A stretch of DNA of 10,350 nucleotides. It comes from Ignavibacteriales bacterium. GTDB lineage: Bacteria; Bacteroidota; Ignavibacteria; UBA10030. Of the stretch, positions 5,790 through 10,350 are shown piece by piece. Within the stretch, counting starts at the first letter, position 1; every line of letters begins with the position of its first letter. The notes under the pieces were generated by a model, which searched no databases, was not told the origin of the DNA, and saw only the letters and a list, made by a program, of their open reading frames with translations. The DNA is taken from the NCBI GenBank assembly GCA_016207365.1, contig JACQPU010000105.1, positions 1 through 10,350 of the forward strand, given 5' to 3'. The translations under genes and the position numbers were made by a program.

Positions 5790-8482
5790 TTGGACGTTGC
5801 AGATCCTTTGCCCGTGTCAGCCAGCTGCATCTGAATGTTTGCCTTGCGCTCAGCGACAAACTGCTCCACTCCCTGTTCCATGCTGTACACTTCGCGCAGC
5901 GCATCGAGGACCATCATTGCGTCCTGCAGCCGGCCAAGGGATTCATAGGCCTGGAGAAGGATAATATAAGGATTATCCTGCGCCACCGGTCTTCGTTCCT
6001 TGCGGCTAACGACGGGCTCCGCTTCCACAATGATTTCATCCAGAAGTTCGCGATATGTTTCGGTCCGTCCCGCCATCCTGTAGAAATTCGCAATGTCAAA
6101 CTTCATGGCCAGACCCAATCGGATGATTCTCCGCGGAATAACCGACTCCATGCGGTCAAGAACCTCGGCGAATTTCTCGGGCTTTCGCTCGACGTTGGCA
6201 TAGTGGTATCCGAGCGAAAAGAACGCCTGTCGATAGTTGGCCATCAAACGACGCGCATCTTCGTCGAGATACACACTGCTATCCTGTAATCCCCGCCAGA
6301 GGAAACCCGGCTGAAATGATCGCAACGGCTGCTCGATATCCGTAAAATAGTTTTCCCGCATTTTATCGGCCGAGAGATTTTCCCAGTATGCCCCGCGACG
6401 CGGAACGAGCCGGAATGCCAGGCCCTCGAGCTGCATGTAATCCCGCAGTCCGATTTTACTGTCGTCCGAGACAGTCATGGCGAAGTACACCGGACGCTCC
6501 CAGTTGCTTGTGCGGATAATGTCATAGACCAGGATGTCCTGAATACGGAGCAAATTATATTGCCCAATGGTGATTGTCGGCGCAAGTGTGAACTGGATTG
6601 CTCCTCGGTTGGTCAAGGACGTATCCTTGACGCCAAAGCGATCGATCACTGGTTTTGGCAACGGGAGCTCGCGCACCTGTGCCTGCCAGGGAATCGGACC
6701 AAGGGAGGCGATACGATTGTCGGGAATGCTGATCGGGACCTTTTTTGCTCCATACGGTTCAAGATTCTTCAGCTGCGTTATGTACCAATCGGTGTTCAAC
6801 AAGCTAAGGTTGACAATCCTGATGTCCTTTCGGATCCCCTCAACATCCTGAAGGTACCAGAGCGGGAACGTATCGTTGTCGCCATTTGTGAACAGAATTG
6901 CATCCTCATCGCATGACTGGAGGAGATTGTAGGAATAATCCCACGCCACGTAGTTGCCGGAACGATCCTGCTCGTGATAGTTGGTTCTTACCATGTTGAT
7001 CGGCGAGAGGAGCATCGCTGCTGCGACAACACCGTACGCAAGCGGAGCCGACTGCGAAGACGCGAAGAGCCGTTCCTTGAGTTCATCGATGACCGCCACG
7101 ACCCCCATGCCAATCCACATGGCAAACACGAAGAAGGATCCCACGTAGAAGTAGTCGCGCTCCCGCGGCTGGGGCTCCTGCATATTGAAATAGAACACCA
7201 AAACGATGCCCATGATCAGGAAAAACGTCACGGAGACAAATCCCATCTTCCAGTCCCTCGACCAGTGGTGGAATGCGCCGAAGAGACCGAGCAACAACGG
7301 AATGCCGTAGAGTTTGCTCCAGTCAACACCCGCCTCTTTCCAATCCCCTTCCTGCCCGACGAAATTCCAGCCGAAATACCGGAAGTACATATGTCCTAGT
7401 TGATACCGCCAAAAGTAGTCCCAGTCGCTGGTATAGTTCTGATGAGCGGCCGCCTGCTCGGGTTCGGTAACATTCCATCGCCTGTTCATGAGAGGGGCGT
7501 TACCGTACTGCTCACGGTTCAGATAACTGATGAGACGCTCCAGATTGTTCGGGTTGTTCTCGTTCATGGGCGGACTGGCATTTGCCCGTATGAGGACCAT
7601 GGTGTAGGTTGAATACCCGAGAACGATCAGGAGGAACGAAAGCAGGGCAACATTGAGGATACGCTCATTTCGTTGAATGGAGCGATAAACCCCGTAGATC
7701 GCTCCCACAATGGCAACAATTGGGATGATAAGAAAGATCACGCTTCGCTGTCCAAGGAACTCTCCGTCCAACAAGCCCGGGAGCCATTTCACAATGCCGG
7801 GATAAATGACCCCGAACACAAGCAACGCGACAACACCGAACTTCACAAAACTCTTCACAGAGAATTCGTAGAGCCTGAAGTACACGATCAGCATCACTGA
7901 GAAGAGGGCAAGGATTGCCAGAAGGTGGATCCCGACAGAAAGGCCGACAAGATACGCAATCATGAGCAGATACACGTCGCCCCGTTGCCAGTCCGCCTTT
8001 TCGTACCATCGAAGCGCCAGCCAGAGCACTGAGCTGACGAAGAGCATGCTTAGTCCGTACACCTCGGCCTCGACCGCATTGAACCAGAACGTCCGGCTGA
8101 ACGCGAGCGAGAGGGCTCCCACAACGGATGCACCGTATACAACGACTCGATCATACGTGGCGGTTGGTCTTCCTCGCCACATTGTAATGAAACGGACACT
8201 GATCAGGTAAAGAAACATGACCGTTGCGGCACTCGCCAGCGTTGAGATCAGATGCATCCGAACTGCGGCGTCCGCGGCAAGCGGGAGCATGCTGAATACC
8301 CTTCCGATCAGAAGAAACAGCGGGGCGCCGGGGGGGTGGGGGACCTGAAGGGAATAAGCGGCAGCAATGAACTCCCCAACGTCCCAGAACACGACCGTGG
8401 GAGGGAGAGTGAGAACATAGGCAACGAGAGAGGCAAAGAACACTGAGAGCGCCAGGGCGCGGTGCAACGTCTTGTCGGTCAT
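5786..8482 (-). CDS. DUF2723 / GT117 membrane glycosyltransferase (TMEM260-like)
   Basis: Polytopic inner-membrane protein of 898 residues of the DUF2723 family (CAZy GT117, related to human TMEM260, a protein O-mannosyltransferase). It probably uses a polyprenyl-phosphate sugar to glycosylate exported proteins on the periplasmic side. The N-terminal helix (8-27) is followed by the conserved loop FWDVGEF (32-38; Asp34 and Glu37 are likely catalytic) and PHPPGAPLFLLIGR (48-61), then NAVEAEVYGL (135-144). Several helices run to about residue 500, with the family stretch NMQEPQPRERDYFYVGSF at 433-450. The last 400 residues are soluble; residues 775-890 look helical and TPR-like. The ATG at 8482 has a GAGGA four bases upstream. 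It lies 57 bases after hemW and overlaps the methyltransferase by GTGA. A C5-A-C7 tract on the coding strand encodes the PHPPG loop (complement of 8330-8342). Family is secure; donor and targets are inferred. Confidence 0.9.
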   Translation of the reverse strand: MTDKTLHRALALSVFFASLVAYVLTLPPTVVFWDVGEFIAAAYSLQVPHPPGAPLFLLIGRVFSMLPLAADAAVRMHLISTLASAATVMFLYLISVRFITMWRGRPTATYDRVVVYGASVVGALSLAFSRTFWFNAVEAEVYGLSMLFVSSVLWLALRWYEKADWQRGDVYLLMIAYLVGLSVGIHLLAILALFSVMLIVYFRLYEFSVKSFVKFGVVALLVFGVIYPGIVKWLPGLLDGEFLGQRSVIFLIIPIVAIVGAIYGVYRSIQRNERILNVALLSFLLIVLGYSTYTMVLIRANASPPMNENNPNNLERLISYLNREQYGNAPLMNRRWNVTEPEQAAAHQNYTSDWDYFWRYQLGHMYFRYFGWNFVGQEGDWKEAGVDWSKLYGIPLLLGLFGAFHHWSRDWKMGFVSVTFFLIMGIVLVFYFNMQEPQPRERDYFYVGSFFVFAMWIGMGVVAVIDELKERLFASSQSAPLAYGVVAAAMLLSPINMVRTNYHEQDRSGNYVAWDYSYNLLQSCDEDAILFTNGDNDTFPLWYLQDVEGIRKDIRIVNLSLLNTDWYITQLKNLEPYGAKKVPISIPDNRIASLGPIPWQAQVRELPLPKPVIDRFGVKDTSLTNRGAIQFTLAPTITIGQYNLLRIQDILVYDIIRTSNWERPVYFAMTVSDDSKIGLRDYMQLEGLAFRLVPRRGAYWENLSADKMRENYFTDIEQPLRSFQPGFLWRGLQDSSVYLDEDARRLMANYRQAFFSLGYHYANVERKPEKFAEVLDRMESVIPRRIIRLGLAMKFDIANFYRMAGRTETYRELLDEIIVEAEPVVSRKERRPVAQDNPYIILLQAYESLGRLQDAMMVLDALREVYSMEQGVEQFVAERKANIQMQLADTGKGSATSK

Positions 8483-8486
8483 TCGT

Positions 8487-8491
8487 TCCTC
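8487..8491 (-). promoter_or_regulatory. Ribosome binding site of the GT117 gene
   Basis: GAGGA on the minus strand ends four bases before the ATG at 8482. It is the clearest Shine-Dalgarno-like sequence at a gene start in this window, supporting that start and suggesting this gene is translated independently of hemW. Confidence 0.5.
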
Positions 8492-8508
8492 AAGGTCGCA
8501 GAATTTCT

Positions 8509-8537
8509 AATCTACGTTGAAATGGAGTGATCTGCAA
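8509..8537 (-). promoter_or_regulatory. Possible internal promoter for the glycosylation module
   Basis: In the 57-base hemW to GT117 gap, TTGCAG (8532-8537) and TAGATT (8509-8514) are spaced by 17 bases on the minus strand. They match 3 and 4 of 6 sigma70 consensus positions. The start of transcription would lie about 20 bases before the ATG, leaving room for the GAGGA ribosome site. It is weak, but this is the only sizeable gap in the minus-strand run and the only place where the three glycosylation genes could get their own promoter without lying inside hemW. Confidence 0.25.
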
Positions 8538-8539
8538 GG

Positions 8540-9694
8540 TCATCGGATGAATTCACAGCATATCTCATCGCATACGGCGTACCCTTGCGGGGTAAGTTTC
8601 AGAACGTGGTCATCCGCAGTGGCAAGCTTTGCACGGACAAGCCTGTCGATCACATCCCAAAAACGATTCCGAAGATCGACTCCATGTGATTCACTGAATC
8701 GCTTGAGATCCAATCCCGTACTGCGGAGGCCCAGATATACTTCTTCGTCCTTTCGCTGTTCGAGTGTGAGGAGCTCCTCCCCGGCAACTGGAAACGCGCC
8801 TGCCGAGAGGCGCTGCAGGTACGTGGGAAGGTTGGCAATGTTCCACCAACGGAGGCCGTCCCAGTGCGAATGCGCTGACGGTCCGAATCCCAGATAGTTA
8901 CCACGGCTCCAGTATTTGACGTTATGGCGGGATTGAAAACCGCGTTTGCAGAAGTTTGACACCTCATACTGCTCAAACCCATGCACCGCCAGAACCTCAA
9001 TGGTCATGGCATAGAGTTCAGCGTCGAGTTCGGGCGGCAATGGAGCGACTTGTTTTGACTCGACCATCCGTTGGAGCGGCGTACCGGGCTCCACGATAAG
9101 GCTGTAGCAGGAAAGATGCGTCGGTTGAAGGGCGACGGCCTGCTCCAGATTCTCCTTCCAACGATCCATCGTCTGTCCCGGCAACGCGAACATCAGATCA
9201 AGACTGACGTTGGAAAATCCCGCCTCGAAGGCATTTCGCACGCATTCTTTTGCCTGTTCCGCCGAGTGAATTCGCGTCAAGAATCTCAGGTCATCTTCGT
9301 GGAAGGACTGAATGCCAACGCTCACTCTGTTCACCCCGGCCTTGCGGAATGCAGCCAGCTTTTGGCGATCAACGGTTCCGGGATTCGTTTCCAGAGTGAT
9401 CTCAGCGTCCTCCGTCACAGAGAATCCGGCACGGAGAAGATCCAGGATCGTCGCAATGTTAGACGGTTCCAGCAACGATGGCGTTCCACCGCCGAAAAAC
9501 ACGGTGTCGCAGGTCGTCCGGAACCTCCCGTCGGCTGTCCTGAGCAGGATCTCACTTTCAAGCGCGACTAGAAATTTCCTGATGAGAGCTTGCTCCTTGC
9601 CTTCGCCGTCACCGCGTGGAGCCAGCGAGTAGAAATCACAGTAAATGCACTTGTGCTCGCAAAAAGGAATATGAAGATAGAGCGAGGCGTTCAT
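8540..9694 (-). CDS. hemW: Radical SAM heme chaperone HemW
   Basis: Radical SAM protein of 384 residues, of the usual HemW length. HemW binds heme and an iron-sulfur cluster and passes heme to client proteins such as respiratory enzymes; it has long been misannotated as oxygen-independent coproporphyrinogen III oxidase. The cluster motif CEHKCIYCDF (Cys12, Cys16, Cys19) has Phe after CD, whereas true HemN has a fourth Cys (CxC), so this is HemW. GGGTPS (68-73) is the SAM-contact loop, and TLETNPGTV and VNRVSVGIQSF follow. The heme-binding HNxxYW motif is present as HNVKYW (257-262), then YLGFGPSAHS. The C-terminal HemW domain runs to the end. The ATG at 9694 starts four bases after the lepB stop; no Shine-Dalgarno sequence is seen, so coupling to lepB is likely. 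GT117 follows after 57 bases. Confidence 0.95.
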   Translation of the reverse strand: MNASLYLHIPFCEHKCIYCDFYSLAPRGDGEGKEQALIRKFLVALESEILLRTADGRFRTTCDTVFFGGGTPSLLEPSNIATILDLLRAGFSVTEDAEITLETNPGTVDRQKLAAFRKAGVNRVSVGIQSFHEDDLRFLTRIHSAEQAKECVRNAFEAGFSNVSLDLMFALPGQTMDRWKENLEQAVALQPTHLSCYSLIVEPGTPLQRMVESKQVAPLPPELDAELYAMTIEVLAVHGFEQYEVSNFCKRGFQSRHNVKYWSRGNYLGFGPSAHSHWDGLRWWNIANLPTYLQRLSAGAFPVAGEELLTLEQRKDEEVYLGLRSTGLDLKRFSESHGVDLRNRFWDVIDRLVRAKLATADDHVLKLTPQGYAVCDEICCEFIR

Positions 9695-9698
9695 GGTT

Positions 9699-10350
9699 TT
9701 ACCGTACGAGCATACCGATTCTTTCCCACCGGATGCTTTGAACTTTGCTCATCGGGTCCATAAGCGCTATGTCGGGATCCCACGACCAATACACCATCAG
9801 CGCTTCCCCAATAAGATTCTCTTCGGGAACAAATCCCCAAAATCTGCTGTCCAGACTGTTGTGACGATTGTCTCCGAGCATGAAATAGTAGTTGCTCTTG
9901 ATCGTGTAGGAATCGACTCGTTCGCCATCAATCGTCACAGAGCCGTCCTGGAGTACTTGAAGCTCGCTTCCTTCTCTGTGAAGCAGAAGTTTCCATTCCT
10001 CCGCATTGTCTGCCGTAATCCGCACAACCTCGCCGCGCCTCGGAACAACAACAGGTCCGAAATCATCTTCTGTAAACCCAGAGCCCGGCACGGGCCACGC
10101 TCCACCGAATCTCAATGACGAGCCCGCGGGATCGGTCATTTTCACATTTCGGGAGAACAACAACTCGCGACCGTTAATAAACACTTTTCCCTTCCTCAAC
10201 TCCACCGCATCGCCCGGGATTCCCACGCACCGCTTGATGTAATTGACGTCGTTTCCTTCCCCCTCTGTTGAACCCGCAAGAGCAGGATATTCAAAGACAA
10301 CGATATCGCCCCGCCGAACGTCTCGCCATGGCAAGGCGACGGTCGGCAGC
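9699..10350 (-). CDS. lepB: Type I signal peptidase (LepB), C-terminal part
   Basis: Inner-membrane serine-lysine protease that removes signal peptides from exported proteins on the periplasmic side. About 216 residues are visible; the frame remains open to the right edge (LPTVALPWRDVRRGD), so the membrane anchor and the catalytic Ser of the S-M-x-P-T box lie outside. A TTG at 10334 is only an internal codon. Visible are RRGDIVVFEYP, then VNYIKRCVGIPGD carrying the catalytic Lys (box D), and GDNRHNSLDSRFWGFV (box E) near the C-terminus, followed by GEALMVYWSWD. The roughly 100-residue stretch between boxes D and E (with RITADNAEEWKLLLHREGSE) is a large non-catalytic insertion of the kind seen in Gram-negative and Bacteroidota LepB proteins. 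hemW starts four bases after its TAA. Identity is secure. Confidence 0.93.
   Translation of the reverse strand, partial: LPTVALPWRDVRRGDIVVFEYPALAGSTEGEGNDVNYIKRCVGIPGDAVELRKGKVFINGRELLFSRNVKMTDPAGSSLRFGGAWPVPGSGFTEDDFGPVVVPRRGEVVRITADNAEEWKLLLHREGSELQVLQDGSVTIDGERVDSYTIKSNYYFMLGDNRHNSLDSRFWGFVPEENLIGEALMVYWSWDPDIALMDPMSKVQSIRWERIGMLVR

Noticed and set aside
6974..7399. A 141-codon plus-strand frame rich in His, Arg and Glu
   Set aside because: It is opposite the GT117 membrane region; the charged composition is what the complement of hydrophobic codons gives. No support for a gene.
9071..9571. A 166-codon plus-strand frame
   Set aside because: It is antisense to hemW and has no family resemblance.
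8540..9694. Annotation as HemN (coproporphyrinogen III dehydrogenase)
   Set aside because: The cluster motif is CxxxCxxCDF without the fourth Cys, and the HNxxYW heme-binding motif is present, so HemW fits better.
1..10350. CRISPR arrays, tRNA or rRNA genes, insertion sequences, defence islands
   Set aside because: No repeated spacer pattern, cloverleaf, transposase or inverted-repeat ends were found by eye on either strand; almost every base is in a recognisable protein gene.

Overview
The window suggests a Gram-negative, diderm bacterium, most likely of the Bacteroidota/Chlorobiota/Ignavibacteria (FCB) assemblage. This is inferred from family content, not from a database search. kdsA implies Kdo-containing LPS, and a TonB-dependent receptor and a type I signal peptidase imply an outer membrane and Sec export. 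The large DUF2723/GT117-type membrane protein carries a PQPRERDYFYVGSF stretch that I associate with FCB-group members. Isoprenoids are made by the MEP route (ispE). GC content looks moderate, a little above 50% by eye. Shine-Dalgarno sequences are weak or absent before most genes, as is common in that group. The window is densely coding: no non-coding gap exceeds 100 bases, and I see no tRNA, rRNA, CRISPR array, insertion sequence or integrase.

Left part (1-3825): the 5' end of kdsA leaves the window on the minus strand. It is divergent from a plus-strand run of three tightly packed genes: ispE, a TonB-dependent receptor-like outer-membrane protein, and a small LOG/SLOG-type Rossmann protein. 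ispE and the receptor share an ATGA overlap, and the receptor and the LOG protein abut or overlap by 8 bases. The intergenic region at 372-462 should hold both divergent promoters.

Right part (3822-10350): five minus-strand genes read leftwards, in transcription order lepB (5' end outside the window), hemW, a GT117/TMEM260-like membrane protein (898 residues), a class I SAM methyltransferase and a GT4 glycosyltransferase. The gaps are 4, 57, -4 and 12 bases. The last three genes look like a surface or protein glycosylation module: a polytopic membrane glycosyltransferase, a cytosolic sugar-nucleotide glycosyltransferase, and a methyltransferase that could cap or modify the glycan or its acceptor. 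lepB and hemW are housekeeping genes that lie upstream and may be co-transcribed with it. The plus and minus operons meet tail to tail at a shared TTAA (3822-3825).

Nothing in the window is unambiguously a new system. The best candidate for a little-described unit is the GT117-methyltransferase-GT4 cassette. The other points of interest are local: the altered plug motif of the receptor, the K-for-P change in the LOG motif, the poly-C tract in the GT117 catalytic loop, and an anti-Shine-Dalgarno-like sequence just before the GT4 start.
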